From Flavobacteriales bacterium (GTDB lineage: Bacteria > Bacteroidota > Bacteroidia > Flavobacteriales_D > Sanyastnellaceae): DNA of 48,584 bases. A program made the position numbers and the translations under genes. The notes below the pieces were generated by a model. That model worked only from the letters and a program-made list of their open reading frames with translations, did no database searches and was not told where the DNA came from. Numbering within the stretch: the stretch's first letter is position 1; every line of letters begins with the position of its first letter. Positions 8,700-17,659 of the stretch are shown here, one piece after another. Location: NCBI GenBank assembly GCA_022428285.1, contig JAKMCX010000116.1, positions 1-48,584 of the forward strand. The letters run 5' to 3'.

Positions 8700-9325
8700 T
8701 ATTTGTTGCTTCGGCTATCGATTTCGTCGCGCAGCTTGCCTGCCCGCTCATAGTCCTCCTCCTGAATGGCGCGGTCCAGTTCTTCCTTCAACTCCGTCAT
8801 TTTGAGGGTGCTGAAATTCTCTTTGGAGCCGGCAGCAGCCCCGGTATCCGCGGGGTCATCCAGTCCAAAGGGGTCCTCGGGATTCTCCTCGGGCATCGGC
8901 TTTACCTGCTCCTCTCCTTCGGGAGGAATGCCTGCAATTTTGAGCACTTTTTCGACGCAGTAAATGGGGCAGCCAAAACGCACCGACAACGCCACTGCAT
9001 CGGAAGTGCGGGCGTCAATGGTCTCTTCGATTTCCCCGCCGCCGCAAACGAGGCGCGCAAAGAAAATGCCTTCGACCAAGTCGTAGATGACCACCTCTTT
9101 GAGCTCAATGTCAAAAGACTGACACAAGCTGCTGAACAGATCGTGGGTCAAGGGCCGGCTCGGGGTCATTTTTTCCATCTTGATGGCGATGGACTGTGCT
9201 TCGTACATGCCGATCACAATGGGCAGCTTGCGCTTGCCCTCTACTTCTTCGAGCACCAGGTTGTAAGCGCCTGTTGTGGCGCCGCTCGGCCGGATGTCGA
9301 ATATCACAAGCAGGGATTTTTTCAT
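8699..9325 (-). CDS. Bifunctional nuclease (BFN/DUF151) domain protein with UVR motif
   Basis: A 208-residue protein. Residues ~1-130 form a BFN/DUF151 domain, with LPIVIGMYEAQSIAI near 35-49 and IDARTSDAVALSVRF near 103-117. A Gly/Pro/Asp-rich linker follows, then a C-terminal UvrB/UvrC-type motif at ~175-205 (ELKEELDRAIQEEDYERAG). DUF151 proteins in plants have reported nuclease activity; in bacteria the function is uncertain. The fusion to a UVR motif is common in Bacteroidota. The gene follows etfA by 37 bases and overlaps nupC, so it is probably transcribed with both. Confidence 0.85.
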   Translation of the reverse strand: MKKSLLVIFDIRPSGATTGAYNLVLEEVEGKRKLPIVIGMYEAQSIAIKMEKMTPSRPLTHDLFSSLCQSFDIELKEVVIYDLVEGIFFARLVCGGGEIEETIDARTSDAVALSVRFGCPIYCVEKVLKIAGIPPEGEEQVKPMPEENPEDPFGLDDPADTGAAAGSKENFSTLKMTELKEELDRAIQEEDYERAGKLRDEIDSRSNK

Positions 9326-9362
9326 GACTGGAAAGCAATCGCCGTCAAGGTAGTTGTTTCGA

Positions 9363-10286
9363 TTAGAGCGCCTTGAACGCTTCTGTCAGTTTGGGAACGA
9401 CATCAAAGGCATCGCCCACAATTCCGTAGTCCGCCGCCTTGAAGAAAGGGGCCTCAGGGTCCTTGTTGACCACAACGATCACTTTGGAGCCGTTGACGCC
9501 AGCGAGGTGCTGAATGGCACCGGAAATGCCGATGGCGATGTACAGGTTGGGGCGGATGGCGATGCCGGTCTGGCCCACGTGCTCGTGGTGTGGACGCCAT
9601 CCGATATCAGAAACAGGGCGAGAGCAAGCCGTGGTCGCTCCCACGGCGTCCGCGAGGTCTTCGATCAGACCCCAGTTCTCTGGACCTTTCATTCCGCGTC
9701 CCGCTGAGACGACAAGCTCCGCTTCGGGCAGAGGTGCGCGGCCTCCGGAGCTGGGCGCGGCCGCTTCGAGGATGTTCACTTTGCGCTCACCGAGGTCAGC
9801 ATTGAAGGCTTCAATGGCGGCTGTGCCGGCAGCAGGGGCTGGCATGCCGATGGCGTTGGGGGTCGTGGTGACCACCAATTTGTCCGTGTTGCCTTTGATT
9901 TGAGCGGTGGCTTTACCGCTAAAAACATTGCGGGTGTAGCTGTCTCCTTCTGGAGCGGCCGTAACCCCGGCAACAAGTCCGGCACCCAGGCGCACAGCAA
10001 CCCGGCCTGCAACGGACTTGCCGAGGTGGTCCTGGGCACAGACGACGGTGGAAGCATCCTCTTGCTGTGCTGCAGCAGAGACGAGACGGCCGAGTTGGCT
10101 GTCGTCCAAATCACCTGCGCCTTGCAGCACACGGTTGACCCCTACAGCGCCGAGGCCCCCATCTCCGTTGAGGTCGCCAGATACCACGGCCACGGTTTCA
10201 CCAATTCTTGTGGCAAATCCAGCGGCTTCAAGGCTGGCCTTGGTGGCTTGACCTCCTTTTGTTTGAATGAATGCGATGCACTTCAT
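9363..10286 (-). CDS. etfA: Electron transfer flavoprotein alpha subunit
   Basis: A 307-residue EtfA, the FAD-binding subunit of the ETF heterodimer, which passes electrons from acyl-CoA and other dehydrogenases to the quinone pool. The C-terminal FAD domain is clear: VSAGRGMKG near 190, CSRPVSDIGWRPHHEHVGQTG near 228, IAIGISGAIQHLAG near 258 and NKDPEAPFFKAADYGIVGD near 275. It lies 20 bases after etfB in the same direction, so the two subunits are made from one transcript. The menaquinone that would receive these electrons is made by the operon at 36-43 kb. Confidence 0.95.
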   Translation of the reverse strand: MKCIAFIQTKGGQATKASLEAAGFATRIGETVAVVSGDLNGDGGLGAVGVNRVLQGAGDLDDSQLGRLVSAAAQQEDASTVVCAQDHLGKSVAGRVAVRLGAGLVAGVTAAPEGDSYTRNVFSGKATAQIKGNTDKLVVTTTPNAIGMPAPAAGTAAIEAFNADLGERKVNILEAAAPSSGGRAPLPEAELVVSAGRGMKGPENWGLIEDLADAVGATTACSRPVSDIGWRPHHEHVGQTGIAIRPNLYIAIGISGAIQHLAGVNGSKVIVVVNKDPEAPFFKAADYGIVGDAFDVVPKLTEAFKAL

Positions 10287-10306
10287 GATTTCTTCGCTTT
10301 CGGAAT

Positions 10307-11047
10307 TCAGATGACTTTGGCCTCTTCCCGGAGAAGGCGAACGAGTTCGGCGGGGTTGTCCGCATCGACCAACTTGACGCCCTCCTTTTCTGGAGGAAGC
10401 GCAAAATGCTCGATGCTCGTGCCGGTGGCAGCACCTTGGGCAGCGACCACTTGCAGCGGCTTGGAACGCGCAGCCATGATGCCGCGCATGTTGGGGATGC
10501 GTTGCTCAGCCATGCCCTTGGCTGCACTCAAGACAAAGGCGCCATTGACAGAGATCTTCTCGATGCCAGTGGCGGTCTCTCGGGTCAAGACGGCATGGCC
10601 ATCGGTGTAATCCAGAGACGTCGCCAAAGCGATACACGGCACATCGAGGTGCTCGGCAATCATGGCTGGGACGGCGCTGCTGTTGTGGTCAATGGTTTCC
10701 TTGCCACACAGAATGGCATCAAAAGACTGGCCTTTGGCGTAGGCCGCAATTTCCGCCGCGACCTGCATGGCGTCTTGTGGCTGGGCATCGATGCGCACGG
10801 CTTCATGGGCCCCAATGGCCAGCGCCTTGCGCAGAATGGGATCGCAGTCTGCGCCGCCGACGGAGGCGATGACCACTTTTCCTCCCTGTGCTTCCACGAT
10901 TTCAAGCGCCCTCACCAAGGCATACCATTCGTCGTAGGGATTGACAATGAATTGAACCCCTTCCTCATTGAAGCGGGTGTCCCCATCCGTAAACGCAATG
11001 CGCGTTGTGGTGTCCGGGGCTTTGCTGATGCAGACTAGAAATTCCAT
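10307..11047 (-). CDS. etfB: Electron transfer flavoprotein beta subunit
   Basis: A 246-residue EtfB, partner of the etfA product. Family features include the start MEFLVCISKAPDTTTRI, the nucleotide-domain segment VIASVGGADCDPILRKALAIG near 80-100, and CGKETIDHNSSAVPAMIAE near 124-142. The ATG at 11047 gives the standard N-terminus; the longer open frame to 11137 enters the divergent promoter region and has no family similarity. It heads the etfB-etfA-bfn-nupC group and is divergent from pdhB across 143 bases. Confidence 0.93.
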   Translation of the reverse strand: MEFLVCISKAPDTTTRIAFTDGDTRFNEEGVQFIVNPYDEWYALVRALEIVEAQGGKVVIASVGGADCDPILRKALAIGAHEAVRIDAQPQDAMQVAAEIAAYAKGQSFDAILCGKETIDHNSSAVPAMIAEHLDVPCIALATSLDYTDGHAVLTRETATGIEKISVNGAFVLSAAKGMAEQRIPNMRGIMAARSKPLQVVAAQGAATGTSIEHFALPPEKEGVKLVDADNPAELVRLLREEAKVI

Positions 11048-11072
11048 GCCTTTTGCGGTAAATGCGAGGGAA

Positions 11073-11081
11073 CAAAAATTG
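11073..11081 (-). promoter_or_regulatory. Candidate -7 element of etfB
   Basis: On the minus strand CAATTTTTG ends 25 bases before the etfB ATG. It fits TAnnTTTG with one mismatch at the first T. It is a tentative call based on position and similarity alone. Confidence 0.35.
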
Positions 11082-11155
11082 TCCTTCGAGGCCGCGAAGT
11101 TAATCCCGGATGCCCTGCCAATTCGAAAGGGGTCCATACATGCTTTTCACGCCGT

Positions 11156-11162
11156 AACTTTG
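11156..11162 (+). promoter_or_regulatory. Candidate -7 element of pdhB
   Basis: TAACTTG followed by CGCC lies 28 bases before the pdhB ATG. It is one T shorter than TAnnTTTG but shares the TTGCGCC tail seen at the purE, sucD and menB promoters. Confidence 0.5.
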
Positions 11163-11190
11163 CGCCCCTTAAAAGAAACAGCTGATCAAC

Positions 11191-12171
11191 ATGCGTACCA
11201 TCCAATTCCGTGAAGCGGTGTGCGAGGCCATGAGCGAAGAAATGCGGCGAGATGACCGCGTATTCCTGCTTGGCGAAGAGGTAGCCGAATACAACGGCGC
11301 CTACAAAGCATCCAAGGGGATGCTCGAAGAATTCGGTCCTGAACGCGTCATCGACACGCCGATTGCCGAGCTTGGTTTTAGCGCCATCGCCGTAGGAGCG
11401 GCCATGAACGGCCTGCGTCCCATCGTCGAGTACATGACGTGGAACTTCGCTGTTTTGGCCAGTGACCAAATCATCAACCACGCCAGCAAAATGCTGCAGA
11501 TGAGCGGTGGTCAATTCAGCTGTCCCATGGTGTTCCGCGGCCCCAATGGTCAGGCAGGTCAGTTGGGAGCCACCCACAGCCAAGCCTACGAAAGCCTCTA
11601 TGCCAGTATGCCCGGTCTGAAAGTAGTGACCCCCTTTACCCCCTACGAGGCCAAGGGCCTGCTCAAAGCGGCGATCCGCGATGAGGACCCTGTGCTCGTC
11701 ATGGAGTCCGAGAAGATGTACGGCGACAAAGGAGAAATTCCAGAGGGAGAATTCTTGGTGCCCATCGGCAAAGCCAACGTTCGGCGCGCAGGTTCAGACT
11801 GCACCATCGTGAGCTTTGGCAAAATCCTCAAGACGGTGCACGAAGCAGCAGACGAGCTGGTCAAAGAGGGCATCGAAGTAGAAATCATCGACCTCAGGAC
11901 CATCCGCCCGCTTGACCTGGATACCATCGTAGAAAGCGTCAAGAAGACGGGGCGCCTTGTGGTTGTGGAGGAGAGCTTCCCGGTGGCATCTATTGCTTCC
12001 GAAATCAGCTACCGCATCCAGCGTCACGCCTTTGATTATCTCGATGCGCCGATTCGCCGCATTTGTCAATCTGACACCCCTTTTGCTTTTTCAACTTCCT
12101 TGATCGAGGAAGCCCTTCCACAGGTCGCCGACATTGTGCGTACTGTCAAGGAAGTCAACTACGTGGCGTAA
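11191..12171 (+). CDS. pdhB: Pyruvate dehydrogenase E1 component, beta subunit
   Basis: A 326-residue transketolase-type beta subunit of the 2-oxoacid dehydrogenase E1, which decarboxylates pyruvate using thiamine diphosphate. Typical segments are LGEEVAEYNGAYKASKGML at 25-43, DTPIAELGFSAIAVGAAMNG near 55-74, FRGPNGQAGQLGATHSQ near 115-131 and the C-terminal domain with IIDLRTIRPLD near 229. The N-terminus MRTIQFREAV is standard. The alpha subunit and E2 are not adjacent; a stand-alone pdhB is common in Bacteroidota. The alternative, a branched-chain E1 beta, is less likely given the close fit to PdhB. Confidence 0.93.
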   Translation: MRTIQFREAVCEAMSEEMRRDDRVFLLGEEVAEYNGAYKASKGMLEEFGPERVIDTPIAELGFSAIAVGAAMNGLRPIVEYMTWNFAVLASDQIINHASKMLQMSGGQFSCPMVFRGPNGQAGQLGATHSQAYESLYASMPGLKVVTPFTPYEAKGLLKAAIRDEDPVLVMESEKMYGDKGEIPEGEFLVPIGKANVRRAGSDCTIVSFGKILKTVHEAADELVKEGIEVEIIDLRTIRPLDLDTIVESVKKTGRLVVVEESFPVASIASEISYRIQRHAFDYLDAPIRRICQSDTPFAFSTSLIEEALPQVADIVRTVKEVNYVA

Positions 12172-12180
12172 GAATCAACT

Positions 12181-12188
12181 TATCTTCG
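12181..12188 (+). promoter_or_regulatory. Candidate -7 element of hppA
   Basis: TATCTTCG, followed by CGC, lies ten bases after the pdhB stop and about 50 bases before the hppA start. It differs from TAnnTTTG at one base. It would let hppA be transcribed separately from pdhB. Confidence 0.4.
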
Positions 12189-12237
12189 CGCTCCGAAATA
12201 CCTGAACCTGCCGAACGTTCGGCATCAATTTTTCTAC

Positions 12238-14502
12238 ATGCTAGACACGATCCTTTACCTCGTGCCCGCCTTGGCCATCCTGGGCCTCATTTACATGGTC
12301 GTTCAATCGCGTTGGGTGAAAGCCCAGAGCACGGGCGAACCGCGAATGGCCGAAATCGCCAAGCACATTCATGAGGGAGCACTCGCATTCCTCAGTGCGG
12401 AATACCGCATTCTCGCCGTATTTGTGGTGATAGCCGGGGCCCTTCTTGGGGTGGTTTCCATGCTGGTACCCACCACGCATTGGTTCATTGTTGTGGCCTT
12501 TGTGATTGGTGCTGTTTTTTCTGCCTTGGCCGGAAACATTGGTATGCGGATCGCGACAGAAGCCAACGTTCGGACCACGCAAGCGGCCCGCACAAGTTTG
12601 GCCCAAGCCCTCAAAGTCTCCTTTTCGGGTGGCATGGTGATGGGACTTGGCGTTGCAGGACTGGCGGTGTTCGGTTTGGGGATGCTCTTCATCTTCTTGC
12701 TCAACTTCTTCGCTGATGGTCAATGGCAGGGCGTAGAAAACATGACCATGATCCTCGAAGCCCTCGCCGGCTTCTCTTTGGGAGCAGAGTCCATCGCTTT
12801 GTTTGCCCGTGTCGGCGGCGGTATCTACACCAAGGCCGCAGACGTCGGTGCTGACCTCGTTGGAAAGGTCGAAGCTGGAATTCCGGAGGATGATCCCCGC
12901 AACCCTGCGACCATCGCCGACAACGTAGGAGACAATGTGGGTGACGTAGCCGGAATGGGTGCGGACCTTTTCGGATCCTATGTGGCCACCGTGCTCGCAG
13001 CCATGGTGCTTGGAAACTATGTCATCAATGACATGGGCGGTAGCATCACAGACAACTATGGTGGCATGTCTACCATCGTGTTGCCCCTCATCATTTCCGC
13101 ATTGGGCATTGTCTTCTCCATCCTCGGATCACTGGTGATCCGCGTCAAGGACGGTGCGAAGGAGCCAGAAGTACAGGCCGCACTGAACCGCGGTAACTGG
13201 GGTTCCATCATCCTCACGGCTGTGGCTTGCTATTTCCTCATTGCCAACATGTTGCCCCAGACCCTGCAGATGGATTTCTTCGGTGAAGGCATCCGCACAT
13301 TCAGCAGCATGAACGTCTTCTACTCGGTCATCGTTGGCCTCGTGGTAGGAGCGGCCATTTCGTACATGACCGAGTACTACACCGGTCTTGGCAAGAAGCC
13401 CGTCTTGGGCATCGTGCAGAAGTCATCTACGGGTGCTGCCACCAACATCATCGCCGGCCTTGCTACGGGCATGATTTCCACCTTCGGTCCCGTCTTGCTT
13501 TTCGCCGCAGCGATCTTCATCTCCTATGAGTTTGCAGGCTTCTATGGTGTAGCCATTGCAGCATGCTCCATGATGGCCACTACGGCCATGCAGCTTGCCA
13601 TTGACGCATTTGGGCCCATCGCAGACAATGCAGGTGGCATTGCCGAGATGAGTGAGCTTCCAGAGGAGGTGCGCGAGCGCACAGACATCCTCGACAGCGT
13701 GGGCAACACCACTGCGGCCATCGGTAAGGGATTCGCCATCGCTTCAGCGGCGCTGACGGCCCTCGCCTTGTTTGCAGCATACGTGGAGTTCACAGGCATC
13801 GACGGCATCAACATCTTCAAGGCCAATGTCCTGGCGGCCCTCTTCATCGGAGGCATGATCCCTGTGGTCTTCTCAGCCTTGGCCATGAATTCCGTGGGTA
13901 AAGCGGCGATGGAGATGGTGCAAGAAGTGCGCCGCCAGTTCAAAGAGATCCCTGGGATTTTGGAAGGAACAGGTACGCCAGAATATGGCAAGTGCGTGGA
14001 CATTTCCACCCAAGCAGCGCTCAAGGAGATGATGCTTCCTGGGGCCATGACCATTGCGTTCCCACTCATCATTGGATTGGTTCCCCTGTTGCTGGGCGCA
14101 GACCATGCGTGGGCAGCCGAGACCCTCGGAGGCTACATGGCAGGTGTGACCGTAAGCGGCGTCCTCTGGGCCATTTTCCAGAACAATGCAGGCGGTGCAT
14201 GGGACAATGCCAAGAAGTCTTTTGAGGCTGGCGTTGAGATCGACGGAGAAATGACCTTTAAGGGCAGTGAGGCGCACAAGGCGGCAGTTACCGGTGATAC
14301 GGTAGGCGACCCATTCAAGGACACTTCTGGACCTTCCATGAACATCCTCATCAAGTTGACCTGTCTGGTCGGACTCGTGATCGCTCCTATTTTGGGAGGC
14401 CATGGCAGTGATGATCACGAAGGCCATGACCACGGTTCTATCGAGGCTCCTGCGCCTGAAGCCACTCCTTCGGTTCCAACCGCCTCATTTGAGGAAGCAT
14501 GA
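12238..14502 (+). CDS. hppA: Membrane-bound K+-dependent ion-pumping pyrophosphatase
   Basis: A 754-residue, ~16-helix inner-membrane pyrophosphatase that couples PPi hydrolysis to cation export. The catalytic loop begins [19 protein letters not shown] near residue 218, and [12 protein letters not shown] near 489 has the Ala typical of K+-dependent enzymes (Lys in K+-independent ones). In helix 6 the motif reads D243-L-F-G246-S247, with Gly where the Na+-pumping Thermotoga enzyme has Glu246. Helix 5 instead carries Glu184 in [15 protein letters not shown] recall this arrangement from Flavobacterium-type K+-dependent H+ pumps, so H+ is the likely ion (inference). The C-terminus has a His/Asp-rich tail ([12 protein letters not shown]). 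The stop overlaps the next start as ATGA. Confidence 0.93.
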   Translation: MLDTILYLVPALAILGLIYMVVQSRWVKAQSTGEPRMAEIAKHIHEGALAFLSAEYRILAVFVVIAGALLGVVSMLVPTTHWFIVVAFVIGAVFSALAGNIGMRIATEANVRTTQAARTSLAQALKVSFSGGMVMGLGVAGLAVFGLGMLFIFLLNFFADGQWQGVENMTMILEALAGFSLGAESIALFARVGGGIYTKAADVGADLVGKVEAGIPEDDPRNPATIADNVGDNVGDVAGMGADLFGSYVATVLAAMVLGNYVINDMGGSITDNYGGMSTIVLPLIISALGIVFSILGSLVIRVKDGAKEPEVQAALNRGNWGSIILTAVACYFLIANMLPQTLQMDFFGEGIRTFSSMNVFYSVIVGLVVGAAISYMTEYYTGLGKKPVLGIVQKSSTGAATNIIAGLATGMISTFGPVLLFAAAIFISYEFAGFYGVAIAACSMMATTAMQLAIDAFGPIADNAGGIAEMSELPEEVRERTDILDSVGNTTAAIGKGFAIASAALTALALFAAYVEFTGIDGINIFKANVLAALFIGGMIPVVFSALAMNSVGKAAMEMVQEVRRQFKEIPGILEGTGTPEYGKCVDISTQAALKEMMLPGAMTIAFPLIIGLVPLLLGADHAWAAETLGGYMAGVTVSGVLWAIFQNNAGGAWDNAKKSFEAGVEIDGEMTFKGSEAHKAAVTGDTVGDPFKDTSGPSMNILIKLTCLVGLVIAPILGGHGSDDHEGHDHGSIEAPAPEATPSVPTASFEEA

Positions 14503-15350
14503 AGGGGGCAGACTTTTTGAACGCCAAGCTGGTCTTGGTGTGTTGTGCAGCCTTGCTCGTCGGATGTGCTTCCGATAACCAAGCCGAGGATGCATCCAGT
14601 GATGGGGCTCAAGACGCCCAAAGCAACGCCGAAGGTGTTGAAGTGGCGGCTGTCGCTGTGGACGAGCCTTGCACATGCTTTGAAAAAGGATTGAGCAGAG
14701 GCCAGCTCAGGTATTGTAGAGAATCGAAGCGGGACGTGTCCTTCCTCGAGGCCTTGCGCAAGTGTGGAAGCTCAGAAGTCGCAGGTGTGAGTGCCATCGA
14801 CAAGATGCCGGGCGATGGTCAATACACCATGAACCCCAAGACCAGTATCATTCAGTGGAAGGGCGAGAAGCTGGGCATGACAGAAATTGGAACCATTCCG
14901 ATTCGCTCATGCACGATCTCTATCCAGAATGAAGGACTGGTGTCGGGCAATGTGGTGGTCGAAATGAACGGCATCAAATCCACCTCTCAGCAAGGTTTAG
15001 AGGCGCGAAATTTGGCAGACCATCTGCGGAGTGAAGATTTCTTCGATGTTGCAAACCACCCCACAGCGGCATTCATTTTCGAATCAGGAAAGTCCGATGG
15101 TCGGGGCGGCCTTGAGTTCCAAGGCAAGCTCAACATCAAGGGCATCAGCAAAGTTGTTTCTGGTAACCTTCGCTTTAGTTCGTCAGATCCACTCGTGACC
15201 ACTGTAAGCATGGCGTTCAATCGGGCGGATTTCGATGTTCGTTATGGCAGCGGGACCTTCTTTGACAACCTGGGTGACGGCTTGATTTCAGATGAGGTCA
15301 TCCTTCAGGTCGCCATGGTCGAAGACTACGAAATGCGGAAGTCCAATTGA
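14499..15350 (+). CDS. YceI-family lipoprotein
   Basis: A 283-residue exported lipoprotein. A signal peptide ends in a lipobox (LLVGC, Cys near residue 23). An acidic low-complexity spacer (~25-50) and a Cys-containing stretch (PCTCFEKG) follow, then a YceI lipocalin-like domain at ~105-280 (YTMNPKTSIIQWKGEKLG, LRSEDFFDVANHPTAAFIFES, FQGKLNIKGISK). YceI proteins bind isoprenoid-like or other amphiphilic ligands in the periplasm. The start overlaps the hppA stop (ATGA), so translation is coupled to the pyrophosphatase. A strong terminator follows. The ligand is unknown. Confidence 0.85.
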   Translation: MKGADFLNAKLVLVCCAALLVGCASDNQAEDASSDGAQDAQSNAEGVEVAAVAVDEPCTCFEKGLSRGQLRYCRESKRDVSFLEALRKCGSSEVAGVSAIDKMPGDGQYTMNPKTSIIQWKGEKLGMTEIGTIPIRSCTISIQNEGLVSGNVVVEMNGIKSTSQQGLEARNLADHLRSEDFFDVANHPTAAFIFESGKSDGRGGLEFQGKLNIKGISKVVSGNLRFSSSDPLVTTVSMAFNRADFDVRYGSGTFFDNLGDGLISDEVILQVAMVEDYEMRKSN

Positions 15351-15375
15351 GCTTCTGACTGCACATCATGTGATA

Positions 15376-15407
15376 CGAAAAACGGCCCTCTAAGGGGCCG
15401 TTTTTCG
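15376..15407. terminator. Bidirectional intrinsic terminator
   Basis: CGAAAAACGGCCC - TCTAAG - GGGCCGTTTTTCG is a perfect 13-bp-arm hairpin with T-runs on both strands. It lies between the convergent yceI and deoxynucleoside kinase genes and can terminate both. Confidence 0.9.
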
Positions 15408-15432
15408 TTTTGGAAAGTTCTGTGCGCCTGGC

Positions 15433-16047
15433 TCAGAACAAGCCGTTCAGTTCTGCGTCCACCTTGGTGATGATTTCGCCCAGCTCCTCCGGGTTCTTCT
15501 CGAAGTCCATGTGGTCCACATTGATCACCAAGACCTTGCCTTTGGTGTAGGTGGATATCCACGCTTCGTAGCGCTCGTTGAGTCGGTTCAGGTAATCCAA
15601 GCGGATGGATTCCTCGTACTCACGTCCGCGTTTCTGGATCTTCTCGACCAGGTTTCCAACGCTGCTGCGCAGGTAGATCAACAAGTCTGGCGGGGTCACG
15701 AAATTCTCCATGAGCTCGAACAACTTGAGGAAATTCTCATGGTCGCGCGATGTCATGAGCCCCATGGACTGAAGGTTTGGCGCAAAGATGTACGCGTCTT
15801 CATAGATGGTGCGGTCCTGCACCATGTCATGTCCACTGGACTTCAAAGCGTGCAACTGTCCGAAGCGCGAAGTCAGGAAGTGTATCTGGAGGTTGAACGA
15901 CCACCGTTGCATGTCCTTGTAGAAATCGTTCAGGTACGGATTGTCATCCACGCTTTCATAGTGCGGAGTAATCTTGTAGTGCTGAGCAAGAAGCCGGGTG
16001 AGGGTTGTTTTGCCGGAGCCGATGTTGCCTGCGATCGCGAGGTGCAT
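15433..16047 (-). CDS. Deoxynucleoside kinase (first of two)
   Basis: A 204-residue dNK-family P-loop kinase, which phosphorylates deoxynucleosides in the salvage pathway. The Walker A is GNIGSGKTT at residues ~7-15, with DNPYLNDFYKD near 34-44, the DRTIYEDAYIFA segment near 77-88 (DRxxxED) and a lid motif KRGREYEESI near 142-151. The ATG at 16047 gives the standard start (MHLAIAGNIGSGK); the open frame extends to 16095 without similarity. A second family member is at 28020-28664, and Bacteroidota usually carry two with different base preferences. A TACCTTG element about 20 bases upstream (minus strand, 16074-16068) may be its promoter. Confidence 0.9.
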   Translation of the reverse strand: MHLAIAGNIGSGKTTLTRLLAQHYKITPHYESVDDNPYLNDFYKDMQRWSFNLQIHFLTSRFGQLHALKSSGHDMVQDRTIYEDAYIFAPNLQSMGLMTSRDHENFLKLFELMENFVTPPDLLIYLRSSVGNLVEKIQKRGREYEESIRLDYLNRLNERYEAWISTYTKGKVLVINVDHMDFEKNPEELGEIITKVDAELNGLF

Positions 16048-16106
16048 GTTCGTGCGTTTGGGACCGGCAAGGTAGGGGGAGCCAAGGCTTCCCACAATGA
16101 GCGGCG

Positions 16107-17654
16107 CTACGGATGCACCTCTGTTTGGCCAAAATTCATGGCCGAAACCTCCTCAACCCACCGCGGAGTCATGGACAGCCGCGGAACCTTGTGCTGACCA
16201 CCCAGTTTTCCTTTCTGTTTCAACAGGTTTTCGAACGTCCCTGTTGAAGCCCATTCAACCAAGGGCGCATCGAGGACCAAGTCACCGGTGCGTTTGGCGT
16301 CGTAGTCCGAGTTGAGGGCACGCAATTGACGGTCCAAAGCCGCCGAAAACAGGGCCGCCTCCGTGGGAGTCGATGCCCCCTTTCCGGGCTCGATCACCCA
16401 GTGGTGACGTCCCTTGGTGCCCGCCATTCCAGGGCGTGCACAGGCCGTCCAATCCCGGATCTCCATCCCGAATTGACGGCTGGCGTGCGCCAAAGCCACA
16501 TTGGCATCTCCTACCATCAATTCTTCCCCCGCCAGGTTGAGGTAGGACTGGGTCCTTCCGCTCACGCGGATTCGGAAAGGGGTGAGGGATGTGAAGCGGA
16601 CCAGGTCGCCGAGAACATAGCGATGCAGACCGCCATTGGTAGAAACCACAAGGGCGTAATCGCGGTCCAGTTCTACGTCCTCCAGGCCCAAGGTATCGGC
16701 ATGTGGATGCGCCAAAATATCATCGCCTGGCGCGAAGGGGATGAATTCATAGTGAATGCCGTAGTCCAGCATCAGCAGCATGTCATCGGCCCCTAAGCGG
16801 TCTTGGATGCCAAAGAATCCCTCGCTGGCATTGTAGGTTTCGATGTAGTGGATGCCCGCAGGCATCATCCGGTCAAAAGCGCTGCGGTAGGGGTCAAAGG
16901 AGACCCCACCATGCATGTAGAGTTGCAAATGCGGCCACACCTCACCAAGGTGCGATTTGCCCGTGCGCTCCAGGATGCGTTCCAGCAACACTTGGGTCCA
17001 GCTGGGTACACCTGCGATGATGCGCACATCTTGGTCGATGGTCGTCTCGGCCATGCGCTCAATCTTCTCCTCCCAAGAGGCCATCAGGGCAATGGCCCGC
17101 GCCGGAGTGCGTCGAAACTCGCACCACCACGGTAGGTTGTTGATGATGATGGCGCTCAGGTCACCCGTCAAGACCCCGTTATCGGCCTCTTCGGCACGGC
17201 CTGTGCCACCAACGATCAAGTGGCGTCCTCCGTAGAGGCGGGCCTTTGGAACCGCGTCTACATACATCGCCAGGAGGTCCTTGCCGCCCTTGTAATGGCA
17301 CTTCTCCAAGGCGGCTTCGGTCACGGGTATGAATTTGCTGCGGTCGGTTGTGGTTCCGGAAGACTTCGCATTCCACTTGACGGCCCCGGGCCACATGACA
17401 TTGGGTTCACCGTTTCTGGCGGCCTCCAGCCACAGCTTCATGCCATTGTAGTCGCGCAGGGGAACGCTCCGTTTGTAGGCATTGAGGCCCATCTGCGGCG
17501 TGACGCCGTGCTCCATCCCAAAGCGCGTTCGGGAAAGCGCCTCGATGTGGTCGCGAAACACCTCTTCCTGAACTTCTTTGGGGTATTTCTTGAACAGCGC
17601 AATCTGATGCAGGCGCTTGCGGATAAACCAACTGAATACAGTGTTGACGGGCAT
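16107..17654 (-). CDS. GH3 auxin-responsive-promoter family protein (acyl-adenylate enzyme)
   Basis: A 515-residue protein of the GH3 family in the ANL adenylating superfamily. The ATP-binding signature is KSSGTTTDRSKFIPVT near 97-112, followed by YETYNASEGFFG-type residues (YIETYNASEGFF near 278) and the C-terminal GDLVRF segment near 342. Plant GH3 enzymes join amino acids to jasmonate or auxin; the bacterial members, common in Bacteroidota, have no settled substrate. The upstream 144-residue hypothetical is five bases away, so both are probably cotranscribed. It does not look like a phytohormone gene by context. Confidence 0.88.
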   Translation of the reverse strand: MPVNTVFSWFIRKRLHQIALFKKYPKEVQEEVFRDHIEALSRTRFGMEHGVTPQMGLNAYKRSVPLRDYNGMKLWLEAARNGEPNVMWPGAVKWNAKSSGTTTDRSKFIPVTEAALEKCHYKGGKDLLAMYVDAVPKARLYGGRHLIVGGTGRAEEADNGVLTGDLSAIIINNLPWWCEFRRTPARAIALMASWEEKIERMAETTIDQDVRIIAGVPSWTQVLLERILERTGKSHLGEVWPHLQLYMHGGVSFDPYRSAFDRMMPAGIHYIETYNASEGFFGIQDRLGADDMLLMLDYGIHYEFIPFAPGDDILAHPHADTLGLEDVELDRDYALVVSTNGGLHRYVLGDLVRFTSLTPFRIRVSGRTQSYLNLAGEELMVGDANVALAHASRQFGMEIRDWTACARPGMAGTKGRHHWVIEPGKGASTPTEAALFSAALDRQLRALNSDYDAKRTGDLVLDAPLVEWASTGTFENLLKQKGKLGGQHKVPRLSMTPRWVEEVSAMNFGQTEVHP

Positions 17655-17659
17655 GGCGG

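Noticed and set aside
14499-15350. Cytochrome or Cys-based redox lipoprotein because of CTC motif
   Set aside because: No CxxCH haem motif; the domain is a clear YceI fold.
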